Part shown: one piece after another, positions 8,297 through 15,856 of the stretch
Layout: each line of letters opens with the position of its first letter
Position numbering within the stretch: the first letter of the stretch is position 1
Assembly (NCBI GenBank): GCA_022839625.1
Contig: JALHJL010000024.1
Location: forward strand, 1 to 50,155
Origin: Phycisphaerales bacterium
GTDB lineage: Bacteria > Planctomycetota > Phycisphaerae > UBA1845 > Fen-1342
Length of the DNA stretch: 50,155 nucleotides
Direction of reading: 5' to 3'
The notes under the pieces: generated by a model
Database searches by the model: none
Told to the model about the DNA's origin: nothing
The model's input: the letters and a program-made list of their open reading frames with translations, nothing else
Position numbers and translations under genes: made by a program

Positions 8297-9922
8297 ATGC
8301 TGACGCCTGCACCGCACCCTGAACTGATCCTCCTGGCCCGTCGCTGCTACGTGACCACGTCGCTCCCACCCCGGGCGAACGCGCTGGCTATCGCGCACGG
8401 ACGGGTCATCGCGGCCGGCCCGCGCCGCAGCGTGCTCCGTCTACGGGGACGCGGCACGCGTGTGGTCGACCTCGGCAACGCGGTGCTCACGCCCGGAATC
8501 GTGGACTGCCACACACATTTCTTCTACTGGGCTCTCGGCCGATCCCTGGTCATTGACCTCTCGGCGTTGCATTCGCTCAACGCTATGTTGCGTGTGCTAC
8601 ACACGGGCGCGCGCAGGCGGCGCGTCGGCGACTGGGTGCTGGCGCGCGGTCTCGACGCCAATCGCTGGGACGGCCGCTTGCCGTGCGCCGCCGATCTCGA
8701 CGCAGCCGTGCCCGACGTCCCCTTGATGGCTCATAGCCGGGACGGACACACCGTCTGTCTGAACACCATCGCCTTGCGGCGAGCAAACATCACCGCCCGC
8801 ACACCTGATCCGAAAGGCGGCCGATATTGGCGCGACGGACGTGGCCGGCCCACGGGGATCGTTCAGGAGTCGGCGATCAACTCCCTGCCGGACCCCCTGC
8901 GCGATTTCGCGCGGCGCACCGACGAAGCCGCGCAGCGCGCGATCGATCGTGCGCTGGCGAAGGCGTACGAAGTCGCTCACGCGCACGGAGTCGTCGCGGT
9001 TCACGCGATGGACGACAGCGCGTCCCTGTTCCACCTACAGCGCCAACATGCCCAGCGCCGTCTTGGGCTGCGTGTCGTGCACGCGATTCCACTGGGCAAC
9101 TTCGACCGTGCGCGCGAGCTCGGACTGCGCAGCGGTTTCGGAGACAACTGGCTGCGCATCGGCGGGATCAAGATCTTCGCCGACGGGGCGCTGGGCTCCC
9201 AAACGGCGTACATGTTCGACCCGTACCCAGGCCGGGCCGGGTACTGCGGCATCCCGGTCGCGGCCCAAGAGGAGCTGCGCTCGACGGTGCGCGAGTTGGC
9301 GCAGCACGGCTGGGCGGCGTGGATTCACGCTATCGGAGACCGGGCCGTCCACGAGGCGGTCGGTGCGATCGTCGCGGCTGGACGAACCGAAACTGCGGGT
9401 ATCCCCCATCGAATCGAGCACGCCCAGTGCATTCGCCGGCCGGACATGCGCCGCATGGCGCGGGCCGGCATCGTCGCGTCCGTCCAGCCGTGCCACGTGC
9501 TCGGCGACATCCCCATCGCGGATCGGCATTGGCCGCAAGCTCGCCGCCATGCATTCCCGCTGCGAAGCCTGCTTGACGCGGGCGTAATGCTGGCGTGCGG
9601 CTCCGATGTTCCTATTGAGGCGATTGACCCGCGTCGAAGTCTCTTCGCGGCAGTGACCCGGACGGACGAGTGCGGGCAGCCGGCCGGCGGCTGGTATCCG
9701 CGGCAGCGGCTGCGGGCGCACGAGGTCATCGGAGCGTTCACGCGTGGCGCCGCGGCGGCCGCCGGCCTGCCACCGCCGGCCGGCACGCTCGCCCCCGGCG
9801 CACCGGCTGACCTGACGATCTGGGCCGCCGACCCGCTCCGCGCGCGGCCGGACGAGCTGCTGCACCTCGGCATCCTCGGCTGTGCGATCGACGGGCAGTT
9901 GCACCTCACGTCTGACTCGTAG
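8297..9922 (+). CDS. YtcJ-type metal-dependent amidohydrolase
   Basis: A 541-aa member of the amidohydrolase superfamily, in the YtcJ/N-substituted formamide deformylase branch. Features in order: a small beta-sandwich N-terminus, the metal motif DCHTHFF near residue 75, VLARGLDANRWDG, GGIKIFADGALGSQTAYMF near 290 (hallmark of the YtcJ group), WIHAIGDRAVHEAV, PHRIEHAQCI, and ACGSDVPIE with the catalytic aspartate. These supply the usual His and Asp metal ligands. No signal peptide is visible, so it is probably cytoplasmic. The substrate is not predictable within this broad family. The ROK kinase gene follows after 26 nt, suggesting cotranscription. Confidence 0.88.
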   Translation: MLTPAPHPELILLARRCYVTTSLPPRANALAIAHGRVIAAGPRRSVLRLRGRGTRVVDLGNAVLTPGIVDCHTHFFYWALGRSLVIDLSALHSLNAMLRVLHTGARRRRVGDWVLARGLDANRWDGRLPCAADLDAAVPDVPLMAHSRDGHTVCLNTIALRRANITARTPDPKGGRYWRDGRGRPTGIVQESAINSLPDPLRDFARRTDEAAQRAIDRALAKAYEVAHAHGVVAVHAMDDSASLFHLQRQHAQRRLGLRVVHAIPLGNFDRARELGLRSGFGDNWLRIGGIKIFADGALGSQTAYMFDPYPGRAGYCGIPVAAQEELRSTVRELAQHGWAAWIHAIGDRAVHEAVGAIVAAGRTETAGIPHRIEHAQCIRRPDMRRMARAGIVASVQPCHVLGDIPIADRHWPQARRHAFPLRSLLDAGVMLACGSDVPIEAIDPRRSLFAAVTRTDECGQPAGGWYPRQRLRAHEVIGAFTRGAAAAAGLPPPAGTLAPGAPADLTIWAADPLRARPDELLHLGILGCAIDGQLHLTSDS

Positions 9923-9948
9923 CTCGGTATCATGCCGCCTGGAGACCC

Positions 9949-10905
9949 ATGAGCGCGACCTGCACGATTGGCATCGACCTCGGCGGGACCAACATCAAGG
10001 GCGGCGTCTGCGACGAGCGCGGCACACTCCTGACCCGTCAGTCCATCGAGACCGAAGCCGACCGCGGCGTGGAGCACGTGCTGCAACGCATGGCCGGGCT
10101 CGTGGAGGAGCTGCTGCGAGCGACGGGGCTTGGCCGCAGCCAGGTTGACGGCGTCGGCGTCGGCGCACCCGGGCCGATGTCGCATGCCCGAGGGATCGTC
10201 TACAGCGCGCCCAACCTGCCCGGCTTTGTCGACGTACCGCTCCGCGAGCAGTTCGCCGCGCTCACGGGCTTGCGTGTCGTCCTCGAAAACGACGCCAACG
10301 CGGCTGCGTTCGGCGAGTTCGCCGCGGGGGCCGGCAAGGAGGTGCGCACGCTGGTGATGCTAACACTGGGGACCGGCATCGGCGGCGGCGTGGTGCTGGA
10401 CGGGAAACTGTGGCGCGGTTGTTTCGACAACGCCGGCGAGGTGGGGCACATGATCATCGTGCCGGGCGGCCGGCCGTGCCCGTGCGGGCAGCGAGGCTGT
10501 TTCGAGCGCTATGCCTCCGCCAACGCGGTCGCCGAGCGCTTGTGCGAGGCCGTTCGGGGAGGCGAGGACTCGGTGCTGGGGACACGGGTGGCGGCGGGCG
10601 AAACGCTGGACGCGAGGAACGTAAGAGCGGCAGCGGACCAGGGCGATACGCTGGCGGCCCGCATTTGGGATGAGACCTGCTTCTACCTGGCGCTGGGGAT
10701 CGTCAACCTCCGCCACCTGATAAACCCGGAACTCGTGGTGTTGGCGGGCGGGCTCATCAACGCCGGCCCGCGCCTGCTCGAACCGGTCCAGTCGCATTTC
10801 GAGCGTCAAAGCTGGACCATCGCCCCGGATGCACCTCGCATCGCCGCGGCCACGCTCGGCACCGACGCCGGCACGATCGGCGCGGCCATGTTGGCTCGGG
10901 TCTAA
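9949..10905 (+). CDS. ROK-family sugar kinase (glucokinase-like)
   Basis: The 318-aa product has the ROK architecture. The ATP phosphate loop is GIDLGGTNIKGG near residue 8. LENDANAAAFGEF contains the catalytic Asp. TLGTGIGGGVVLDGKL and GEVGHM follow, and then the zinc site CPCGQRGCFE. There is no N-terminal helix-turn-helix, so it is a kinase rather than a NagC-type regulator. Glucokinase is the commonest activity for this subgroup, but other hexoses or N-acetyl sugars are possible. A GGAG ribosome site precedes the ATG. Its stop codon overlaps that of the convergent membrane-protein gene by a few bases. Confidence 0.88.
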   Translation: MSATCTIGIDLGGTNIKGGVCDERGTLLTRQSIETEADRGVEHVLQRMAGLVEELLRATGLGRSQVDGVGVGAPGPMSHARGIVYSAPNLPGFVDVPLREQFAALTGLRVVLENDANAAAFGEFAAGAGKEVRTLVMLTLGTGIGGGVVLDGKLWRGCFDNAGEVGHMIIVPGGRPCPCGQRGCFERYASANAVAERLCEAVRGGEDSVLGTRVAAGETLDARNVRAAADQGDTLAARIWDETCFYLALGIVNLRHLINPELVVLAGGLINAGPRLLEPVQSHFERQSWTIAPDAPRIAAATLGTDAGTIGAAMLARV

Positions 10906-11669
10906 GCCGCCACTGTCCGGCGTCGCCAGCGGTCGAGCAGCCAAAACGGGGCGTAACACAGCAGGATCAACAACGTTGCCACCACAGCCAGGGGAAGCAG
11001 CGACCACGGCCAGGGCCCGAGCAAGTCGATGAGCGACGGCTGGGCCGGTGGGCCGCAGAGATACATGTAGTTCCCGCCGGTCAGCCAGTTCACCAGCATG
11101 ACCACCAGCGCGAGCGCCAGCGTTACAAGCCAGACCCGGATCGGCGTGCCGGGTTGCGGGCGCATCCGCAGGCCGAACGTCATGACGAGGGCGGACACGA
11201 CGATGGCACCGTGCAGGACGAAGTAGCGGACGCACTCAGGCGCCGGAAACGTCACCGCCAGATCAGGCGTCAGCACGGCCTGCGACGTGGCCCCGATCCC
11301 CCAGACCCACGACAGCTCGTAGAAACGGTGCCAGAGGCTTCTCGGACCGGCGTTCAGCCCGGCCCCGAGCAACGCCGCCGCCGTGACGAAGATCGCAACG
11401 TCGCACAGATGCAGCGGAAGCGACTCCTCGATGGACCAGACCCCCTCCGCGACACGTTGCCACTCCGCCACCACGGCGCCGGCGATCAGGACGCCCGCGA
11501 GCATCCAGCAGACCGCCGGCCGCAGCCGGTCAGGCTGCCCACGTCGTGCGGACCATCGCAGTAGCAACGATAGCGACGCGGCCAGGGTGCCAATCGCCGC
11601 GAGAACCAGCCAGTGCGCGGCCCCGAAGAAGACGAAGGCGTCGGCCACGATGCGCGGAAAGGGAATCAT
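10902..11669 (-). CDS. YwaF / TIGR02206-family integral membrane protein
   Basis: About 255 aa with six or seven hydrophobic segments. The family-specific motifs LPLHLCDVAIFV and GGNYMYLCGPPAQPSLIDLL, followed by GPWPW, identify it as TIGR02206 (B. subtilis YwaF type), whose function is unknown. I chose ATG 11669; an upstream in-frame TTG at 11690 would add seven residues. It ends convergently with the ROK gene and is the last of four minus-strand genes with short spacers, so it may be transcribed with the upstream FGG protein and the MNT/HEPN pair. Confidence 0.82.
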   Translation of the reverse strand: MIPFPRIVADAFVFFGAAHWLVLAAIGTLAASLSLLLRWSARRGQPDRLRPAVCWMLAGVLIAGAVVAEWQRVAEGVWSIEESLPLHLCDVAIFVTAAALLGAGLNAGPRSLWHRFYELSWVWGIGATSQAVLTPDLAVTFPAPECVRYFVLHGAIVVSALVMTFGLRMRPQPGTPIRVWLVTLALALVVMLVNWLTGGNYMYLCGPPAQPSLIDLLGPWPWSLLPLAVVATLLILLCYAPFWLLDRWRRRTVAA

Positions 11670-11734
11670 GCCGCGGGATATGGTGGGCAATCAGGCCCGC
11701 CCCGGCAACTGGGCCGCAACGTGGGATCCGCAGC

Positions 11735-12271
11735 TCAGGAAGCTGCGGCCCCCGGCGACATCGCGGCCAGAACGGCCTGTCGTATCGCGGTCAGGCGCTG
11801 CACGCCGGTTCGCCCGATCGCGAGCATGAGCGTCTGAAGAGCCTGCTCGGGGATTTGCCCCAAGTGCCGTTGGAGGCTGAGGTCGTCGAGCTCCTGGTCT
11901 TCGCGCGGCAGGACATCCCCGTCGAACCCGCCGAACAGCGTAAGGGAGAGCGTCCGCAGGGGCCCGGGGCCGCCGGGTTGAGCGACGTAGCGGTCCCAAT
12001 CCTCCAGCGTCATGGTTCCGGCCCGCAGGGCGTCCCGCAGGGCCAGGAACTCCTCGGCCAACGTCGGCCAGGTGAGCGTCGTGCCGCCGAACAGCGTGCA
12101 GAAGGTGTACTGCGGCTGGCTGCGCTGGTGGGCGGGCTGCTGCCGCAACTCGGTGATCTGGCTTGCGGCGGGGAGGCGCTTGAGGTTGGAGCCTCCGAAG
12201 ATCGTGATGAAGAAGTCGCGTCCGGGCACGAGCTGCCCGTCGTTGCTGCCGAACATCGAGAAGTGGGCCAT
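11735..12271 (-). CDS. Hypothetical protein with repeated IFGG/LFGG strands
   Basis: A predicted cytoplasmic protein of 178 aa that starts MAHFSMFGSNDGQ. Three hydrophobic beta-strand motifs, FFITIFGGSNL, TFCTLFGGTTL and SLTLFGGFDG, are spaced through it with helical segments between. The pattern resembles the LiaF-type cell-wall-stress response C-terminal domain, but I would not assign it firmly. The start is supported by AGGTG just upstream; a longer reading from 12400 adds low-quality sequence overlapping the MNT gene. It lies 56 nt downstream of the MNT gene. Function unknown. Confidence 0.55.
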   Translation of the reverse strand: MAHFSMFGSNDGQLVPGRDFFITIFGGSNLKRLPAASQITELRQQPAHQRSQPQYTFCTLFGGTTLTWPTLAEEFLALRDALRAGTMTLEDWDRYVAQPGGPGPLRTLSLTLFGGFDGDVLPREDQELDDLSLQRHLGQIPEQALQTLMLAIGRTGVQRLTAIRQAVLAAMSPGAAAS

Positions 12272-12327
12272 ATTGCACCTGCCGTTACCGAGGGATTCGC
12301 CGGGCGAGCCACGATATTTCGGCCTGC

Positions 12328-12684
12328 TCAGGCCAGGTCGAGCATCTCGCGTTGCAGCCGCTGGACAATCTGGGGCGAATCGGTCGCGAGCCGCTCCCAC
12401 TCAGCGCGCGTGTAAACCCACAGGTCGGCGGGGACCGGCAGATTGTCCGGAGAATACCGCTTGCTGCGCTCCAGTGGCGTGAGATCGGCCTCGGTCAGGA
12501 AGACAATCACGTCCAGGTCGCTGCCGACACCCCAATCGCCGCGGGCGTACGACCCGATGCAGACGACCCGCTCGACCGCAGGATCGCGCTGGCGCAACGC
12601 CGCCGCCCAGGCCCGCGCCGCGGCGAGCACGGTCTCACGGTCAGGCCACCTGAAGACGGCAGAATTCAAGGATCTGACGGGCAT
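12328..12684 (-). CDS. Minimal nucleotidyltransferase (MNT), antitoxin-like
   Basis: A 118-aa protein of the DNA polymerase beta-like nucleotidyltransferase superfamily. It contains CIGSYARGDWGVGSDLDVIV, which matches the GSxxRG-x(n)-SDxD active-site pattern with both Asp residues. MNT proteins often pair with HEPN proteins as toxin-antitoxin modules in which MNT neutralises HEPN, in studied cases by AMPylation. Here the HEPN gene is directly upstream. The MNT start overlaps the former HEPN C-terminal coding region by 44 nt in another frame. The module may now be defective, because the HEPN gene is interrupted. Confidence 0.85.
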   Translation of the reverse strand: MPVRSLNSAVFRWPDRETVLAAARAWAAALRQRDPAVERVVCIGSYARGDWGVGSDLDVIVFLTEADLTPLERSKRYSPDNLPVPADLWVYTRAEWERLATDSPQIVQRLQREMLDLA

Positions 12685-12715
12685 GGGCGATGGCCTCGCG
12701 ACTGAGGGCGGCTCC
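12641..12715 (-). pseudogene. HEPN C-terminal tail beyond an in-frame amber codon
   Basis: After the TAG at 12716-12718 the same reading frame continues for 24 codons to TGA at 12641-12643. It encodes GAALSREAIAHARQILEFCR and a few more residues, exactly the kind of final helix found in full HEPN proteins of this family. The family usually has Tyr where the TAG stands, so a TAC/TAT to TAG change is likely. Confidence 0.75.
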
Positions 12716-13030
12716 CTAGTTGTCGGCCGGTGCCCCGCTCAGATGTCCGTTCGGATAGCGCGCCGGGATATAGTGCAGGTCCAAGCCGCGGGCCGCATCG
12801 AAGAGTTCATCGGCGACTGGAATCGTATCGGAAAGCGCCTCCAGCAAGCCGCGAATCATGTGGCCCCACGCGTCCTGCCCACGACTCAGGTGCAGCCCCT
12901 TCACGGCCATCTCGGCTGCTTGATGGGCGGCAAGACACGCCCAGTCGTGCCGCCCCGCGGCGGCACTGTCGATCGCCTGCGCGAGGTTCTGTTCGGCCTG
13001 CTTTAACCAGTCTTTCGCCCGGTTCGGCAT
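12716..13030 (-). CDS. HEPN-domain protein, truncated by a nonsense codon
   Basis: The 104-aa product starts AKDWLKQAEQNLAQA and continues DWACLAAHQAAEMAVKGL, the signature of PF05168-type HEPN proteins. It then has LDLHYIPARYPNGHLSGAPA; RYPNGH fits the R-x4-H pattern associated with HEPN ribonucleases. Intact relatives carry one more helix of about 25 residues. That helix is present downstream in the same frame but separated by a TAG codon (see 12641-12715), so the gene is probably a recent pseudogene unless the stop is read through. It is upstream of the MNT gene in the usual two-gene arrangement and diverges from gyrA. Confidence 0.82.
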   Translation of the reverse strand: MPNRAKDWLKQAEQNLAQAIDSAAAGRHDWACLAAHQAAEMAVKGLHLSRGQDAWGHMIRGLLEALSDTIPVADELFDAARGLDLHYIPARYPNGHLSGAPADN

Positions 13031-13036
13031 ACTGCG

Positions 13037-13065
13037 ATTCTACGGGGTAGCCCCTGGCGTGAAAA
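13037..13065 (-). promoter_or_regulatory. Candidate HEPN/MNT promoter
   Basis: On the minus strand TTTTCA (13060-13065) and TAGAAT (13037-13042) are 17 bp apart. The -10 ends only 6 nt before the HEPN ATG, so the transcript would be essentially leaderless. Confidence 0.35.
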
Positions 13066-13132
13066 GCGCTGCCTTGCGGCACAAGGCCGGGCCTCGCACT
13101 ACCGAGTTGCTGCGAAACTGCCCGAAATCGCG

Positions 13133-13138
13133 TACAAT
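13133..13138 (+). promoter_or_regulatory. Candidate gyrA -10 element
   Basis: TACAAT lies 10 nt upstream of the gyrA ATG and no Shine-Dalgarno sequence is visible, which suggests a leaderless or very short-leader mRNA. The -35 region is weak. Confidence 0.35.
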
Positions 13139-13148
13139 CTCCCCTCAT

Positions 13149-15785
13149 ATGAGCGATACGCCGACCACCCAGCAGATCCCGACGCCGATCTCGCAGGAGA
13201 TGCAGGAGTCCTACCTCACGTACGCCATGAGCGTCATCATGGCCCGGGCCCTGCCCGACGTGCGCGACGGGCTCAAACCCTCCCAACGCCGCATCCTCGT
13301 CGCCATGCACGACCTCAACCTGCGGCCCGGCGCGAAGCACCGCAAGTGCGCGAAGATCTGCGGCGACACGAGCGGAAACTACCACCCGCACGGCGAGGGC
13401 GTGATCTATCCGACACTGGTGCGCATGGGGCAGGAATGGGCCATGCGGCATGTCCTGGTGGACCCGCAGGGCAATTTCGGCAGCATCGACGGCGACCCGC
13501 CGGCGGCCATGCGGTACACCGAGGCCCGGCTGGCCGGCCCCGCGGAGGAGATGCTCACCGACCTCGACAAGGAGACGGTGGCATTCGAGGACAACTACGA
13601 CGGCACGCGCCAGGAGCCGGTCGTCCTGCCGAGCAAGTTCCCCAACCTGCTGGTGAACGGCTCGGAGGGCATCGCGGTCGGCATGGCGACACGGCTGCTG
13701 CCGCACAACCTGGGGGAAATGTGCGACGCGATCATCGCCGTGATGGACCGCCCGGACCTCACGACGGACGAGCTGCTGAAGATCGTCCCCGGGCCGGACT
13801 TCCCGACCGGCGGCGTGATCTGCGGAACCGAGGGCATCCGCGAGGCCTACGCTTCCGGCCGCGGGTCGCTCATCGTGCGCGGCAAGATGCACCTGGAAGA
13901 CACCAAGTCCGGCCGGGTGCATATCGTCGTGGACGAAATCCCGTATGGCGTGCTGCTGCCCACCATCAAAGACCGGCTCTCGGAAGCGATGGAAAGCGGC
14001 ACGATCAAGGGCATCGACGACGTGCGCGACGAGTCCGGGCGCGAGAGCCTCGTGCGGCTGGTCATCGTCCTGAAGAAAGACGCGAACGCGCAGGTCGTCA
14101 TGAACCAGCTCTGGCAGTACACGCCCCTCCAGAGCACCATCCACGCCCTCAACATCGTCCTGGTCAACCGGGTGCCGCGGACCCTCAACCTGCGGCAGCT
14201 CATCGAGCAGTTCGTGCGGCACCGCGTGGAGGTCGTCCGGCGGCGGACGACGTTCCTCTTGCGCAAGGCCCGCCAGCGCGCCCACGTCCTCGAAGGGCTG
14301 ATTCTCGCGGTCGCCGACATCGACGGCATCGTGCAGCTTATCCGCCAGTCGCCCGACGTAGACACCGCCCGGCAGCGGCTGATGGAAAGGCCGCTGCGCC
14401 TGAGCGAGGCAACCGCCGTCCGCCGGCTGCTGCCCGCTGTCTTTGTTGAGCGGGCGACGGCCGCCGACCAGCACCTCACGCGTACGCAAGCCGATGCCAT
14501 TCTGGCCATGCAGCTCCGGCGCCTGACCGGCCTGGAAATCGAGCAACTGGCCCGCGAGTACTCCGAGCTGATTGGTGAGATCGCGGATTACGAGCTGATC
14601 CTGAGCGACGAGCGGCGCGTACTGGACATCATCGCCGAGGACCTGCGCGAGCTGAAGGAGAAGTACGGCGAGCCCCGGCGGACGCAGATCAGCGGGCCGG
14701 TCGGCGAGCTGGAGATCGAGCAGCTCGTGGAGCGCGAGGACGTGGTGGTCACGATCTCGCACGAAGGCTACATCAAGCGGGTGCCGGTCGACACGTATCG
14801 CGAGCAGGGCCGCGGCGGAAGGGGCGTGCGGGGTACCGAGAACAAGGACGGCGACTTCATCGAGCTGATCCGGGTCTGCTCCACGCACGACTACCTGCTG
14901 GTCTTCACCAACCGCGGCCGCATCTATTGGCTGCGCGTGTACGACATCCCGAGCCTCTCGCGCACCAGCCGGGGCCGGGCCCTGGCCAACGTCGTGACCA
15001 TGCAGTCCAACGAGCGGCACATGGCCGTGCTGGCCGTCAAGGCCTTTGAGGAGAAGTACGTCTTCTTCGCAACCGAGAAGGGCGTGGTCAAGAAGACTCC
15101 GCTGGCGGCCTTCTCCAACCCGCGGCCCAGCGGCATCATCGCAATCACGCTCGACCCGGACGATACCCTGATCAAGGCTTCGCTCACCGACGGCGAGTCG
15201 GAGATCGTCCTGGGCACGCGACTCGGCATGGCGTGCCGGTTCAAGGAGAGCGACGTGCGGGCGATGGGGCGCGCCGCGCGCGGCGTGCGCGGCATCACGC
15301 TCGGCCGGGACGACGCCGTGGTCGACATGGTCGTGATTCAGCCCGGCATGAGCGTGCTGACGGTCTGCGAGAATGGCTACGGCAAGCGCACCGACGTGGA
15401 CGAGTACCGCCTGACGCGGCGCGGCGGCAAGGGCGTCATCAATATCAAGACCACCGATCGAAACGGGCTGGTGGTCGCGCTGCGGGCCGTCACGGACGAG
15501 GACTCCCTGATCCTGATCACGGCCAAAGGGAATCTGATGCGCATGCCGCTCGACGAGCTGCGCGAGATTGGCCGCGCCACGCAGGGCGTCCGCCTGATCC
15601 GAGTGGAGGAAGGCGACACGGTGGTCGCTGTGGCAAAGGTCGTCAACGAGCAGGTAGGCGCCGAGGGGCCTGAAGCGACGACTCGAGAGCAGGTCAGTGG
15701 CGAGCTTCCGCCCGACGGCACGCCGCCGGCGGCGGACGCGAATGACGTTTCGCCTTCGTCCGACACGCCGCCCCCGTCGTCGTAG
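13149..15785 (+). CDS. gyrA: DNA gyrase subunit A
   Basis: The breakage-reunion subunit of type IIA topoisomerase, 878 aa from ATG 13149. The N-terminus ESYLTYAMSVIMARALPDVR is diagnostic. The catalytic tyrosine is Y123 in AAMRYTEARL. The C-terminal half has the six-bladed pinwheel repeats, including a GyrA-box-like RRGGKG near residue 755, which favours gyrase over topoisomerase IV. A reading from an upstream codon at 13059 adds 30 unrelated residues and was rejected. The quinolone pocket has Gly and Pro where E. coli has S83 and D87. The last 60 residues are an acidic, Pro/Ala-rich tail. gyrB is not nearby. Confidence 0.95.
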   Translation: MSDTPTTQQIPTPISQEMQESYLTYAMSVIMARALPDVRDGLKPSQRRILVAMHDLNLRPGAKHRKCAKICGDTSGNYHPHGEGVIYPTLVRMGQEWAMRHVLVDPQGNFGSIDGDPPAAMRYTEARLAGPAEEMLTDLDKETVAFEDNYDGTRQEPVVLPSKFPNLLVNGSEGIAVGMATRLLPHNLGEMCDAIIAVMDRPDLTTDELLKIVPGPDFPTGGVICGTEGIREAYASGRGSLIVRGKMHLEDTKSGRVHIVVDEIPYGVLLPTIKDRLSEAMESGTIKGIDDVRDESGRESLVRLVIVLKKDANAQVVMNQLWQYTPLQSTIHALNIVLVNRVPRTLNLRQLIEQFVRHRVEVVRRRTTFLLRKARQRAHVLEGLILAVADIDGIVQLIRQSPDVDTARQRLMERPLRLSEATAVRRLLPAVFVERATAADQHLTRTQADAILAMQLRRLTGLEIEQLAREYSELIGEIADYELILSDERRVLDIIAEDLRELKEKYGEPRRTQISGPVGELEIEQLVEREDVVVTISHEGYIKRVPVDTYREQGRGGRGVRGTENKDGDFIELIRVCSTHDYLLVFTNRGRIYWLRVYDIPSLSRTSRGRALANVVTMQSNERHMAVLAVKAFEEKYVFFATEKGVVKKTPLAAFSNPRPSGIIAITLDPDDTLIKASLTDGESEIVLGTRLGMACRFKESDVRAMGRAARGVRGITLGRDDAVVDMVVIQPGMSVLTVCENGYGKRTDVDEYRLTRRGGKGVINIKTTDRNGLVVALRAVTDEDSLILITAKGNLMRMPLDELREIGRATQGVRLIRVEEGDTVVAVAKVVNEQVGAEGPEATTREQVSGELPPDGTPPAADANDVSPSSDTPPPSS

Positions 15786-15856
15786 TAGCCGCGCGGGGCC
15801 ACGCGGAGCCCGTCCGGCCCGGTTGTGCGCTCCGGTCGGCCAAGGCCGACGTCGAA

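Noticed and set aside
12716..12718. Genome-wide recoding of TAG to an amino acid
   Set aside because: mqnC and gyrA end at TAG without family sequence continuing, so TAG behaves as a normal stop. A local mutation is simpler.
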